From contig NZ_JZHZ01000007.1 of the NCBI RefSeq assembly GCF_000963005.1, positions 835,485 through 899,484 of the forward strand: DNA of 64,000 nt, read 5' to 3'. The notes under the pieces were generated by a model. The model was not told where the DNA came from and ran no database searches. It was given only the letters and a program-made list of their open reading frames with translations. The translations under genes were made by a program, and so were the position numbers. This stretch comes from Xanthomonas sp. GPE 39. Lineage in GTDB: Bacteria > Pseudomonadota > Gammaproteobacteria > Xanthomonadales > Xanthomonadaceae. Positions 8,729 through 17,811 of the stretch are shown one piece after another. The first letter of the stretch is position 1, and the number at the start of each line of letters is the position of its first letter.

Positions 8729-11164
8729 TTAGAAGCTGTAGCGCACGCGTCCGTAGTAATACGCGCCATTGCTGCCGATTGGCGATAGCACGTCGTAGGG
8801 GAGGTTGCCGAAGTAGGAGATATCGCTGTTGGAGCGGTCGGCGTAGGCGTCGGTGAGATTCTGTCCACCGATGGCCACGCTCCACTGCGCGGTGAGGTGA
8901 TACTCGACTTCGGCATCGAGTTGCCACTTGGCGCTGTAGGTCTGCTGCGGCGCGAAGCCACCACCGAAATCGAAGATGCGGGTGGCGCTGCCGTAGCGGC
9001 TTAGCCGGGTCTGCAACGACCAGCGCGTATCGCTCCAGTTCGCTGCCAGTTGTGCGCGGGTACGCGGTGCGGCGCCGGTCAGGGTGTTGCGTTCTTCGAT
9101 GCCGAACAGCACGTAGTCCGGATTCAGTGCCAGCAACGGTGCAGGCGTGGCGACCACGTTCTGCAATTGGGTCTTGGCGTAACTCCAGGTGCCGGTGAGT
9201 TGCAGTTGGCCGTCGCCCAAGGCCTGCCGCCAGTTGCTGACCAATTCGGCGCCACGGGTGCGGGTGTCGGCGGCGTTGACGAAGAAGTTGGCGCTTTGCA
9301 GGCCGGCAATGCCGAAGCGTTGTGCGACGAAGTCGGTCAGCGCGGTGCCGTCGATGTTTTCCGACAGGGCGATGCGTTTGTCGATGTCGATCTGGAACAG
9401 GTCCAGCGACAGGTCGAAGTGCGGATCGATGCGGCTGGTGAAGCCCAGGCTGTAGTTGACCGATTTCTCCGGTTGCAGCGTGCGTGCGCCGAGCGCTTGC
9501 GCGATCGGGTTATCGACCGACAGCAGCCGGCCTTGCAGCAGGCGTCCGGCGGCGTCGTAGCCGCTGGAGCTGGCCTCGTAGCCGATCTGGCTCAGCGACG
9601 GTGCGTGGAAGTTGTTGGAAATCGCACCGCGCAGCGCGAAGGCGGGCGCGAATTCATAGCGCGCGGCGAGCTTGCCGGTGAGTTCGCTACCAAAGTCCTG
9701 GTAATGCTCGTAGCGCGCGGCCAGATCGGTGGAGAGTTTTTCGCCGAATTGGCTGGACAGGCTGGCGTAGAGACTGGCGACATTGCGCGAGATGTCGGTT
9801 GCATCCTGCGGCGTCAGCCCGCCACCGGCCTGGGCACCGGTGGGACGGTCGGTGTAGGGGCCGGCAGCGTAGCTGGCCGGATCGCCCGGTCGGGTGCGGT
9901 AATGCTCGCGGCGCAGTTCCACGCCGGTGCCGAGCGTGTGGGTGGCGCCAGCGGCGTCGAGGCTGCGGCTCAGGTCGAGGTTGGCGACGCCTTGCTCGAA
10001 AGCGTAGTCGCCGGTCTTGAAGCGGGTCGGGCTGCCGGGGCCGAGCGAGGCGTTGAGCGAGTGTTTCAGCCGATAGGTGAAATCGTTGCGGCCATAGTCG
10101 AGGCTGGCGTCGTAGTTCCAGTCGCCCCATTGTCCGCGTGCACCGCTGACGCCTTGCACGTCGCGGTTTTCGCCCAGCGACACCGGTCGGTAACCGCTGG
10201 GGTAGACCTGCAGCCAGTTGGCGACGCTGTCGGGATAACGGAAATAGTTGGCGCCCTGGGTGTCACGCTGGTTGTAGGTGCCGAAGAAATAGATCTCGCT
10301 GCCCTGGCCGAACGGCACTTTGCCGTTGATCCAGCCGTTGAGGTCTTTGCTGGCACCATCGCCGAGCACGTAATTGCGCTTGCCGGCCAGGGCCAGATTG
10401 GCTGGGGTTTGCGCTTCGAACGGCGGGATCTGATCGAAGCCGGCACGGTTGGTGCCGTCGTGGTGTTTCAGTTCCAGGCCGACCTTGAAGAAGCCGCCAT
10501 CCTCGCCCAGACGGGTGCCGACCTTGCCGCTGGCATAGCCGGTCTGGCCGTCGGTGACGGTGCGATGGATCGGCTTCACGTCGGTATGGTTGGCGCCGTA
10601 ACTGGTTTCCAGCGCGCCGCTGTCCGGATCGTCGTCCAGGATCACATTGATCACCCCGGCCACCGCGTCGGAACCGTACTGCGCGCCCGCGCCGTCGCGC
10701 AGCACTTCGATGCGCTTGATCGCGCTGATCGGAATGGCATTGAAATCCACCGGCGTGGTGCCCTTGCCGATCTTGCTGTCGGTATTGACCAGGGCCGAGG
10801 TATGCCGGCGCTTGCCGTTGATCAGCACCAGTACCTGGTCCGGCGAGAGCCCGCGCAACTGCGCGGCGCGGACGTGGTCGGCGCCGCCGGAGTTGGATTG
10901 GCGCGGGAAATTGAATGACGGCAGCAGCGCTTGCAGCGCGCTGCCGAGTTCGCCATTGACCACGCCGGCGCGGCGGATGTCCTCGGCGCTGAGCACGTCC
11001 ACCGGTGCGGTGGATTCGAGCACGGTGCGGCCGCTGGCACGGGTGCCGGTGACGATGACCGTGTCCAGATTGGTGGCGGCGGGATCGGCCTGCTGCGCCA
11101 GAGCGGGGGCAGACAGGGCCAGGGCGATGGCCAGGCTCAGCGGCGTGGCGAACGCATACGACAT
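8729..11164 (-). CDS. TonB-dependent outer-membrane receptor
   Basis: An 811-residue ligand-gated outer-membrane importer driven by TonB-ExbBD. A signal peptide (hydrophobic core, ALA-Q cleavage near residue 25) is followed by a TonB-box-like TNLDTVIVTGTR. The plug domain has GLSPDQVLVLINGKRRH and the IKRIEVLRDGAGAQYGSDAVAGVINVIL signature, here in two parts. The C-terminal barrel ends in VRYSF with terminal Phe. The plug resembles receptors of the large-substrate or vitamin group rather than a defined siderophore receptor, so the substrate is unassigned. The start at 11164 was chosen because the signal peptide begins there. Confidence 0.88.
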   Translation of the reverse strand: MSYAFATPLSLAIALALSAPALAQQADPAATNLDTVIVTGTRASGRTVLESTAPVDVLSAEDIRRAGVVNGELGSALQALLPSFNFPRQSNSGGADHVRAAQLRGLSPDQVLVLINGKRRHTSALVNTDSKIGKGTTPVDFNAIPISAIKRIEVLRDGAGAQYGSDAVAGVINVILDDDPDSGALETSYGANHTDVKPIHRTVTDGQTGYASGKVGTRLGEDGGFFKVGLELKHHDGTNRAGFDQIPPFEAQTPANLALAGKRNYVLGDGASKDLNGWINGKVPFGQGSEIYFFGTYNQRDTQGANYFRYPDSVANWLQVYPSGYRPVSLGENRDVQGVSGARGQWGDWNYDASLDYGRNDFTYRLKHSLNASLGPGSPTRFKTGDYAFEQGVANLDLSRSLDAAGATHTLGTGVELRREHYRTRPGDPASYAAGPYTDRPTGAQAGGGLTPQDATDISRNVASLYASLSSQFGEKLSTDLAARYEHYQDFGSELTGKLAARYEFAPAFALRGAISNNFHAPSLSQIGYEASSSGYDAAGRLLQGRLLSVDNPIAQALGARTLQPEKSVNYSLGFTSRIDPHFDLSLDLFQIDIDKRIALSENIDGTALTDFVAQRFGIAGLQSANFFVNAADTRTRGAELVSNWRQALGDGQLQLTGTWSYAKTQLQNVVATPAPLLALNPDYVLFGIEERNTLTGAAPRTRAQLAANWSDTRWSLQTRLSRYGSATRIFDFGGGFAPQQTYSAKWQLDAEVEYHLTAQWSVAIGGQNLTDAYADRSNSDISYFGNLPYDVLSPIGSNGAYYYGRVRYSF

Positions 11165-11255
11165 GGGGACTCTCCTGAAACGATGACCGTGAAGACCAGC
11201 GGCGCTTCGTTTCGGGGGCGTCGCTGGTGAGTGTTGCTGCATCCATCCGGATGAA

Positions 11256-11270
11256 GCGATATATTATCGC
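11256..11270. promoter_or_regulatory. Interrupted palindrome upstream of the TonB receptor
   Basis: GCGATATATTATCGC has 6-bp perfect arms (GCGATA/TATCGC) around 3 nt. It stands in an AT-rich patch about 92 bp upstream of the receptor start and 130 bp upstream of the lipoprotein gene. It partly resembles a Fur-type core (GATAnnnnTATC), but the match is too weak to name the regulator. Confidence 0.35.
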
Positions 11271-11399
11271 AATTTTAACGTGATGCGTGTGTCGTGGATT
11301 CACGTCATCGGGCAGGTGCCATGGCGGGTGGTGATTGGGCTGCGGCAGACCTGCTTTACCATCGCGCTCCTTACCTGCATTCCGACCGAGATCCTGCCG

Positions 11400-11882
11400 A
11401 TGCTGCACCGTGCCCCCTTGTTTGCTGTCCTCCTTGCTCTGACCGCCTGCACTGGCGTCGCGCCTTCGGCCTCCACCGCCGCACCGGGTGCGGTCAGCGC
11501 CGCGTTGCAGGGCGATGCCGCCCGCCCGGCGCAGGCCAAGGGGTGGGTGCGCAGCGAGTTGTATTTCGGCGTCGGTGAGGAGCAAGGTCCGGCCAATCGC
11601 CCGCAGGCCGAGCCGATCAGCGCGGCGCGCTGGCGCGCGTTCCTGGATAAAGAGGTCACCCCGCGCTTCCCCGATGGCCTGACCGTGTTCGATGCCTACG
11701 GCCAGTGGTTGTTTCGCGGCGCCAAGGAGCCGAACCGGCTCAACACCAAGGTGCTGGTGATCCTGCACGAAGATACGCCGCAGCGTCGCGCGGATATCGA
11801 GGCGATCCGGCTGGCATGGAAGCAGGCCACCGGACACCAGTCGGTGCTGTGGGCGCGGCAGGCGGTGGAGGTGTCGTTTTGA
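11400..11882 (+). CDS. DUF3574 lipoprotein
   Basis: A 160-residue predicted lipoprotein. The signal peptide ends in the lipobox LTAC (Cys near residue 18), then an Ala/Pro-rich linker. The DUF3574 domain runs from about residue 50 to the end: RSELYFGV, DKEVTPRFPDGLTVFDAYGQWL and KVLVILHED. The family's function is not known. The ATG at 11400 puts the signal peptide first; an in-frame ATG 120 nt upstream is less likely. Confidence 0.8.
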   Translation: MLHRAPLFAVLLALTACTGVAPSASTAAPGAVSAALQGDAARPAQAKGWVRSELYFGVGEEQGPANRPQAEPISAARWRAFLDKEVTPRFPDGLTVFDAYGQWLFRGAKEPNRLNTKVLVILHEDTPQRRADIEAIRLAWKQATGHQSVLWARQAVEVSF

Positions 11883-11994
11883 TGGCCGTGATGCCTCACT
11901 GGCTGGTTGTGAGCCAGACATGCCGCAGCGCTGCGTGTTCGGCTGAGCGAATGTGTGGCGTAACGCGCACGGTCATTGCTGCGGTCGCTCTGCC

Positions 11995-13599
11995 ATGACC
12001 CTCGCGTCGGTGTCCTCGGTCACGCGGCCGCGTTGGTTCGTCGCGGGCGATCTCAATGGTTTCTTCGGCCTGGTGGTTGATAATCTGTCGATCCTCGGTT
12101 TCATCACTCTGGCGCTGGTCGGGATGTTCCAGTTCCCGGTTGAGGTGATTTACACGCGGATGATTCCCGGCACCGCGTTGGGGGTGCTGATCGGCAATCT
12201 GCTGTACACCGTGATGGCGCGACGGCTGGCCGCGCGCAGTGGGCGCAGCGACGTCACCGCGATGCCGCTGGGTTTGGATGCGCCGACCAGCATCGGCATG
12301 GCGCTGTTGGTGCTCGGTCCGGCGTTCGTGCGCTACAAACAGCAGGGCCTGGATCCGCAGGCGGCGGCGCTGGCAACGTGGCGTCTGGGTATGGCCGCGC
12401 TGGTGCTGATGGGAGCGCTCAAGACCGTGCTCGCGTTCTTCGGCGAGGCGGTGACGCGGGCGCTGCCGCGCGCGGCGTTGCTCGGTTCCATTGCGGGTAT
12501 CGCGCTGGTGTTGATGGGCTTCCTGCCGCTGCTGGAAACCTTGCGCACCCCCGTGGTCGGCTTGGTGGTGTTGGGCCTGTTGATGTACGTGTTGATCGCT
12601 AAGGGCCGCCTACCGTTTGGCCTGCCCGGGGTGCCGCTGGCGTTGGTGCTGGGCACGGGCCTTTACTACGGATTGAATGCGGCAGGGCTGGGCATCCCGG
12701 GCCATCAGACGCCGCAGTGGTTTGCGCCGCATCTGGTGTTGCCGTGGCCGAGTTTGGGTTTCCTCGCCGGGTTGGCCGATACGGTGCCGTTGCTACCGCT
12801 GCTGTTGCCGTTTGGTTTATTGATGGTGGTTGGTGGCATCAACGTCAGCGAGAGCGCGCGTGCGGCCGGTGACGATTACCGCACCCGCGATATTCTGCTG
12901 GTCGAGGCCTGTTCGACCCTGGTTGCCGGGGTCTGCGGCGGAGTTGCCCAGACCACGCCCTACATCGGCCAGCCGGCCTACAAGCACATGGGCGCGCGCA
13001 GCGGTTATACGCTGTTGACCGGGATCTTCATCGGCCTGGGGGGCATGTTGGGATTGGTCGCCGGGCTGGTGCAGTGGCTGCCGTTGGCGGTGCTGGCACC
13101 GATCATCGTGTACGTGTCCATCGACATCACCACCCAGGCATTCCAGGCCACCCCGAAACGCCATGCCGGCGCGATGGTGTTGGGGTTTCTGCCGTCGGTG
13201 GCGTATCTGCTGGCGATCAAGGCGCCGGGTTGGATCGCGCCGGATCATCTGGCCGCGCTGACCACCACACTGGACGGCCACGGGTTGCCGGAATTGGCGG
13301 TGATCCTGACCCTGGGCAACGGTTTCATCATCACCGCCATGCTGTGGATCGCCACGGTGGCGGCGATGGTGGACGGGCGCTTGCGTCGCGCCGCTGGGTT
13401 CCTGTTGGTGGCGGCGGGGCTGACGCTGTTTGGCCTGATCCATTCGGTGGATCCGCGTGGCGGTATTTATCTGCCGTGGACGTTGCACGGCGTGCCGCAG
13501 TTGATGGCCTGGCAGTTCGCCGGTGGTTATCTGCTGCTGGCCGCGTTGCTCGGTCTGTTGTCGCTGCAAGGGCCGCGTGCGCTGCGGGTGGTGGATTGA
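11995..13599 (+). CDS. NCS2-like (xanthine/uracil-type) membrane permease
   Basis: A 534-residue polytopic inner-membrane protein with about 12-14 hydrophobic segments. The N-terminal DLNGFFGLVVDNLSILGFI and the central AGVCGGVAQTTPYIGQPAYK segment, with a QTTPY motif in a re-entrant-like region, resemble the purine/uracil/vitamin C permease superfamily. AMPLGLDAPTSIG matches the segment seen in AzgA-related transporters. The substrate is unknown. The ATG at 11995 precedes the first recognisable segment. The gene is alone and ends in a hairpin. Confidence 0.72.
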   Translation: MTLASVSSVTRPRWFVAGDLNGFFGLVVDNLSILGFITLALVGMFQFPVEVIYTRMIPGTALGVLIGNLLYTVMARRLAARSGRSDVTAMPLGLDAPTSIGMALLVLGPAFVRYKQQGLDPQAAALATWRLGMAALVLMGALKTVLAFFGEAVTRALPRAALLGSIAGIALVLMGFLPLLETLRTPVVGLVVLGLLMYVLIAKGRLPFGLPGVPLALVLGTGLYYGLNAAGLGIPGHQTPQWFAPHLVLPWPSLGFLAGLADTVPLLPLLLPFGLLMVVGGINVSESARAAGDDYRTRDILLVEACSTLVAGVCGGVAQTTPYIGQPAYKHMGARSGYTLLTGIFIGLGGMLGLVAGLVQWLPLAVLAPIIVYVSIDITTQAFQATPKRHAGAMVLGFLPSVAYLLAIKAPGWIAPDHLAALTTTLDGHGLPELAVILTLGNGFIITAMLWIATVAAMVDGRLRRAAGFLLVAAGLTLFGLIHSVDPRGGIYLPWTLHGVPQLMAWQFAGGYLLLAALLGLLSLQGPRALRVVD

Positions 13600-13609
13600 G
13601 CGTGATTGC

Positions 13610-13633
13610 GCCCGCACGCGGTGGGGTGCGGGC
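13610..13633 (+). terminator. Hairpin terminator after the permease gene
   Basis: A perfect 8-bp stem GCCCGCAC/GTGCGGGC with an 8-nt loop starts 10 bp after the permease stop codon. No T-run follows. Confidence 0.55.
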
Positions 13634-13766
13634 GGGAACATGCGAGGTCTCTGCAATCGTCGTGGCATGTGCATCCGGTTGGATGCTGAACAGCGGCCAT
13701 GTTGCGTCGGAACCCGCTGGCCGCTGTCGCTGTCAGACTTGAGTTCTATCAACGGAGTCTGATTCC

Positions 13767-14624
13767 ATGCCGCCGCGTCCTGCCATGCCGCCACGTCCTT
13801 CCATTTGGCCCTGGATTTTGGTCGCGGTGCTGGTGGCTGCCGCCGCTGCGTGGTTGTTTCGCGACGCGCTGAGTGGTTTGCTGCAGCGTGTGGCACCGGC
13901 GTCGCCAGCGCCGACCAGTGCCCCCGTCGCGGCTGCGGCGCCATCTGCGCCAGCCGCAGCGGTTGCGCCGCCGCCCCCGCCGATCCAGCATCCCATCGAT
14001 GCCGCCGCCGCGGATGCGGCCGATGCGGCGATTCCCTCCTTGGCTGAGAGTGATGCCGCCGCCTGGGCGGAACTGACCAAGCTGGCCGGTGGCGATTCTC
14101 CACTGGCGTTGCTGTTGCGCGATCATCTGATCCAGCGCCTGGTGACAATGGTCGACAACCTGACCCAGCGCCGCGTCACCACGCGTGCATTGGCGCTCAC
14201 CGCGGTCCCCGGCGCATTGCAAGTGAGCAAAGAGGCCAGTGGCGCGCAGGTCATCACTGAAGCTAACGCGCAGCGCTATGCGCCCTATGTGCAAGCCTTC
14301 ACCCATGCCGATCCCAAGGCGCTAGTGGCGGCGTATCGGCGTTTCTATCCGCTGTTTCAGCAGGCCTATGTGGAGCTGGGGTATCCGCACGGATATTTCA
14401 ACGACCGCTTGGTGCAGGTGATCGACCATTTGCTGCAGACCCCGTTGCCGTCGGCGCCGTTGGCGGTGGTGAGCGATCCGGTGCATGGCAAGTTCCGCTT
14501 CGTCGATCCGGCGCTGGAATCGCTCTCGGTCGGGCAGAAGGCACTGTTGCGCCTGGGGCCAACGCAGGCCGCCGCGGTGAAGGCGCAATTGCGAGCGTTG
14601 CGTGCGGGCCTGACGCAGACTTGA
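13767..14624 (+). CDS. DUF3014 membrane-anchored protein
   Basis: A 285-residue protein with one N-terminal transmembrane segment (about residues 13-30, WPWILVAVLVAAAAAWLF), an Ala/Pro-rich periplasmic linker to about residue 75, and a DUF3014 domain. The domain shows LLLRDHLIQRLVTMVDNL, AYRRFYPLFQQAY and a Tyr/Phe-rich helix. An in-frame ATG also occurs a few codons inside. Function is unknown. It lies 168 bp after the permease and 265 bp before clpB, apparently as a single gene. Confidence 0.8.
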   Translation: MPPRPAMPPRPSIWPWILVAVLVAAAAAWLFRDALSGLLQRVAPASPAPTSAPVAAAAPSAPAAAVAPPPPPIQHPIDAAAADAADAAIPSLAESDAAAWAELTKLAGGDSPLALLLRDHLIQRLVTMVDNLTQRRVTTRALALTAVPGALQVSKEASGAQVITEANAQRYAPYVQAFTHADPKALVAAYRRFYPLFQQAYVELGYPHGYFNDRLVQVIDHLLQTPLPSAPLAVVSDPVHGKFRFVDPALESLSVGQKALLRLGPTQAAAVKAQLRALRAGLTQT

Positions 14625-14816
14625 CGTGTGGAAAGCATCTGGGCGATAGACGTCGCGAGCTGTCTTCGCCATCGTGCTGCAGAGAGCGGCGCAAGAGTGC
14701 ATTCGCATTGAACGACGCGCGCCGTCCCGCCACTGCGCTGTAGACAGTGAGCATCGCAGAGCCGTGTATGTGCCCCGCTGCCGCGTTGCGTGCGTTCTAA
14801 GGGGCTGCGGCATGGG

Positions 14817-14844
14817 CTTGAAACAAGTGTAGTCAACCGCATCT
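14817..14844 (+). promoter_or_regulatory. Sigma-32 (heat-shock) type promoter of clpB
   Basis: CTTGAAA at 14817-14823 and CCGCATCT at 14837-14844 are separated by 13 bp. The E. coli sigma-32 consensus is CTTGAAA, 11-16 bp, CCCCATnT. The pair lies 46 bp upstream of the clpB start, and a Shine-Dalgarno-like AGAGGA follows at 14877-14882. Confidence 0.78.
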
Positions 14845-14889
14845 GATGAGGCATGCCGGCATGGCCGGCCCTAGTCAGAGGATTTCCCC

Positions 14890-17475
14890 ATGCGGATGGA
14901 CAAGCTCACCTCGCGTTTCCAGCAGGCGCTGGCCGACGCGCAATCGCTGGCCGTCGGCCGCGACCACACCATCATCGAGCCGGTGCATGTGTTCACGGCG
15001 TTGCTCGATCAGACCGGCGGCAGCACCCGACCGCTGCTGGCGCAGGCCGGCGTCAATGTGCCCGCGCTACGCGAGCGCTTGGGCGAGGCGCTGGAAAAGC
15101 TGCCCAAGGTCAGCGGCCAGCCCGGTAACCTGTCTATGGGTAACGACCTCAGTCGCTTGCTCAACCAAACCGACAAACTGGCACAGCAGCACAGCGATCA
15201 GTTCATCGCCAGCGAATGGTTCGTGCTCGCCGCCGTCGATGATGCCGGTGCATTGGGTCTGGCGTTGCGCGCCGCCGGTGCCGACAAGAAGAAACTTGAA
15301 GCGGCCATCGACACCTTGCGTGGCGGGGAGACGGTGCAATCGGAAAACGCCGAAGACCAACGTCAGGCGCTGGAGAAATACACCATCGACCTCACCGCAC
15401 GCGCTGAGAGCGGCAAGCTCGATCCGGTGATCGGCCGCGATGAGGAAATCCGCCGCACCGTGCAGGTGCTGCAGCGGCGCACCAAGAATAATCCGGTGTT
15501 GATCGGTGAACCGGGCGTCGGCAAGACCGCCATTGTCGAGGGCCTGGCGCAGCGCATCGTCAACGGCGAAGTGCCGGAGGGATTGCGCGGCAAGCGCGTG
15601 CTGTCGCTGGACATGGGTGCGCTGATTGCTGGTGCCAAATTCCGTGGCGAGTTCGAGGAGCGGCTCAAGGGCGTGCTCAACGATCTGTCGAAAAACGAAG
15701 GCCAGATCATCCTGTTTATCGACGAGTTGCACACCATGGTCGGCGCCGGCAAGGCCGATGGCGCGATGGATGCGGGCAATATGCTCAAGCCGGCGCTGGC
15801 GCGCGGCGAACTGCACTGCATCGGCGCCACCACGCTGGACGAGTACCGCAAGTACATCGAGAAGGATGCCGCGCTGGAACGGCGCTTCCAGAAGGTGTTC
15901 GTCGGCGAGCCCACGGTGGAGGACACCATTGCCATCCTGCGCGGGCTCAAGGAACGCTATGCGCTACATCATGGCGTGGAGATCACCGACCCGGCGATTG
16001 TCGCCGCGGCCACGTTGTCCAACCGCTACATCACCGACCGTCAGTTGCCGGACAAGGCCATCGATTTGATGGACGAGGCGGCCAGCCGCATCCGCATGGA
16101 GATCGACTCCAAGCCGGAGGAACTGGATCGCCTGGAGCGGCGTTTGATCCAGTTGAAAATCCAGCGCGAGATGCTGAAGAAAGAGAAGGACGATGCCTCG
16201 CGGCAGCGTCTGTCCGATCTGGAAACCGACATCGACAAGCTTGAGCGCGAATTCTACGACCTGGACGAGGTGTGGAAATCGGAGAAGGCCGCTTTGCAGG
16301 GCGCGACCAAAATCAAGGAGCAGATCGAGCAGGCGCGGGTGGAATTGGAAGCGGCACAGCGGCGTCAGGATTACGCCAAGATGAGCGAGATCCAGTACGG
16401 CCTGCTGCCGAACCTGGAGAAGCAGCTCGCGGCGGCCAACGAGGCCGAGCAGCATGAATTCAAGCTGGTGCAGGATCGCGTCACCGCCGAGGAAATCGCC
16501 GAAGTGGTGTCGCGTTGGACCGGCATTCCGGTCAACAAGATGCTGGAGGGCGAGCGCGACAAATTGTTGCGCATGGAAGACGAACTGCATCAACGCGTGG
16601 TTGGTCAGCATGAAGCGATCAAGGTGGTATCCGATGCGGTGCGCCGCTCGCGTGCCGGCTTGTCCGATCCGAATCGCCCGAGTGGCTCGTTCCTGTTTCT
16701 GGGGCCGACCGGCGTCGGCAAGACCGAATTGTGCAAAGCCCTGGCCGAGTTTCTGTTCGATAGCAGCGATGCGATGATCCGCATCGACATGAGCGAGTTC
16801 ATGGAGAAACATTCGGTGGCGCGGCTGATCGGCGCGCCTCCGGGCTACGTCGGCTACGAGGAAGGAGGGTATCTCACCGAATCGGTGCGGCGCCGGCCGT
16901 ATTCGCTCATTTTGCTCGATGAGGTGGAGAAGGCGCACAGCGATGTATTCAACATCCTGTTGCAGGTGCTCGACGATGGCCGCCTCACCGATGGGCAAGG
17001 GCGCACCGTGGACTTCCGCAACACCGTCATCGTGATGACCTCCAACCTGGGCTCGCATCAGATTCAAGAACTCAGCAGCGACGATAGCGCCGAGGCCTAT
17101 ACGCAGATGAAGGCGGCGGTGATGGGCGTGGTGCAGGCGCATTTCCGTCCCGAGTTCATCAATCGGCTGGACGATATCGTGGTGTTCCATCCGTTGGACA
17201 AAGCGCAGATCAAGGCGATCGCGCGCATCCAGCTGCATGGCCTTGAAAAGCGCCTGGCCGAGCGTGGCTTGAAGATCGAACTCGGCGAGCGCGCATTGGA
17301 ACTGCTCGGCAACGTCGGCTTCGATCCGGTGTACGGCGCGCGTCCGCTCAAGCGTGCGATTCAGGCGCAACTGGAGAACCCACTGGCGCAGCAGATCCTG
17401 TCCGGTCAGTTCCTCAGTGGCGACACCATCAAGGTCGATGCCGAAGGTGGGCGCCTGCTATTCGCTAAAGCGTGA
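14890..17475 (+). CDS. clpB: Protein disaggregase chaperone ClpB
   Basis: ClpB is a hexameric AAA+ chaperone that, with DnaK, pulls apart aggregated proteins after heat stress. The 861-residue product has the full architecture: the Clp N-domain (to about 145), NBD1 with Walker A GEPGVGKT (206-213) and Walker B ILFIDELH, a long M-domain coiled coil (about 400-530) rich in Glu, Lys and Arg, and NBD2 with Walker A GPTGVGKT (605-612) and [10 protein letters not shown]. The C-terminal domain has [15 protein letters not shown]. Length is normal. A second Met two codons in could be the real start. Confidence 0.97.
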   Translation: MRMDKLTSRFQQALADAQSLAVGRDHTIIEPVHVFTALLDQTGGSTRPLLAQAGVNVPALRERLGEALEKLPKVSGQPGNLSMGNDLSRLLNQTDKLAQQHSDQFIASEWFVLAAVDDAGALGLALRAAGADKKKLEAAIDTLRGGETVQSENAEDQRQALEKYTIDLTARAESGKLDPVIGRDEEIRRTVQVLQRRTKNNPVLIGEPGVGKTAIVEGLAQRIVNGEVPEGLRGKRVLSLDMGALIAGAKFRGEFEERLKGVLNDLSKNEGQIILFIDELHTMVGAGKADGAMDAGNMLKPALARGELHCIGATTLDEYRKYIEKDAALERRFQKVFVGEPTVEDTIAILRGLKERYALHHGVEITDPAIVAAATLSNRYITDRQLPDKAIDLMDEAASRIRMEIDSKPEELDRLERRLIQLKIQREMLKKEKDDASRQRLSDLETDIDKLEREFYDLDEVWKSEKAALQGATKIKEQIEQARVELEAAQRRQDYAKMSEIQYGLLPNLEKQLAAANEAEQHEFKLVQDRVTAEEIAEVVSRWTGIPVNKMLEGERDKLLRMEDELHQRVVGQHEAIKVVSDAVRRSRAGLSDPNRPSGSFLFLGPTGVGKTELCKALAEFLFDSSDAMIRIDMSEFMEKHSVARLIGAPPGYVGYEEGGYLTESVRRRPYSLILLDEVEKAHSDVFNILLQVLDDGRLTDGQGRTVDFRNTVIVMTSNLGSHQIQELSSDDSAEAYTQMKAAVMGVVQAHFRPEFINRLDDIVVFHPLDKAQIKAIARIQLHGLEKRLAERGLKIELGERALELLGNVGFDPVYGARPLKRAIQAQLENPLAQQILSGQFLSGDTIKVDAEGGRLLFAKA

Positions 17476-17481
17476 GGCCAA

Positions 17482-17513
17482 CCGCTCCGGCATCGACCGC
17501 GTTGCCGGAGCGG
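17482..17513 (+). terminator. clpB terminator
   Basis: A perfect 11-bp stem, CCGCTCCGGCA and its complement around a 10-nt loop, begins 7 bp after the clpB stop codon. It has no obvious T-run. Confidence 0.7.
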
Positions 17514-17811
17514 GTCGCGGCTTGCCGATGGCACCCGCAGGTGCCACGGCGGCGAGCGTGGACGGTCCGATAGCGCGATCCTGCATGTGCGCCACGCACT
17601 GTGCTGGCGTTGGCATTGTTGCGATGCGACGTGCGTTCTTTTAACGATCATATAAAGATCGGCGCCAGGGAGTCAGTGCTGCTGTTGCAACGATGGCCGT
17701 TGCGAATGCCATGAAGGCCGATGCATGGCTGCTTTTTTCGTGTGCCGTTCTACGCTTGTCGTGTCAGCATCGATTCGAAGATCAATTCCGCTAGTTCCGG
17801 AGAGCGTGCGA

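Noticed and set aside
9050..10918. 622-codon open frame antisense to the TonB receptor
   Set aside because: It mirrors the receptor gene in GC-rich DNA, has no recognisable motif, and lies wholly within a gene with a clear product.
11256..11270. Clear Fur box for the first TonB receptor
   Set aside because: Arms are palindromic but the GATAA/TTATC halves are not both present; kept only as an unnamed palindrome.
10263..11921. 552-codon minus-strand frame across the TonB receptor and lipoprotein genes
   Set aside because: It crosses two well-supported genes in wrong frames and has an Arg/Pro-rich shadow composition.
15964..17370. 468-codon open frame antisense to clpB
   Set aside because: Shadow of the strongly conserved clpB gene; low-complexity His/Gln/Arg-rich translation with no motif.
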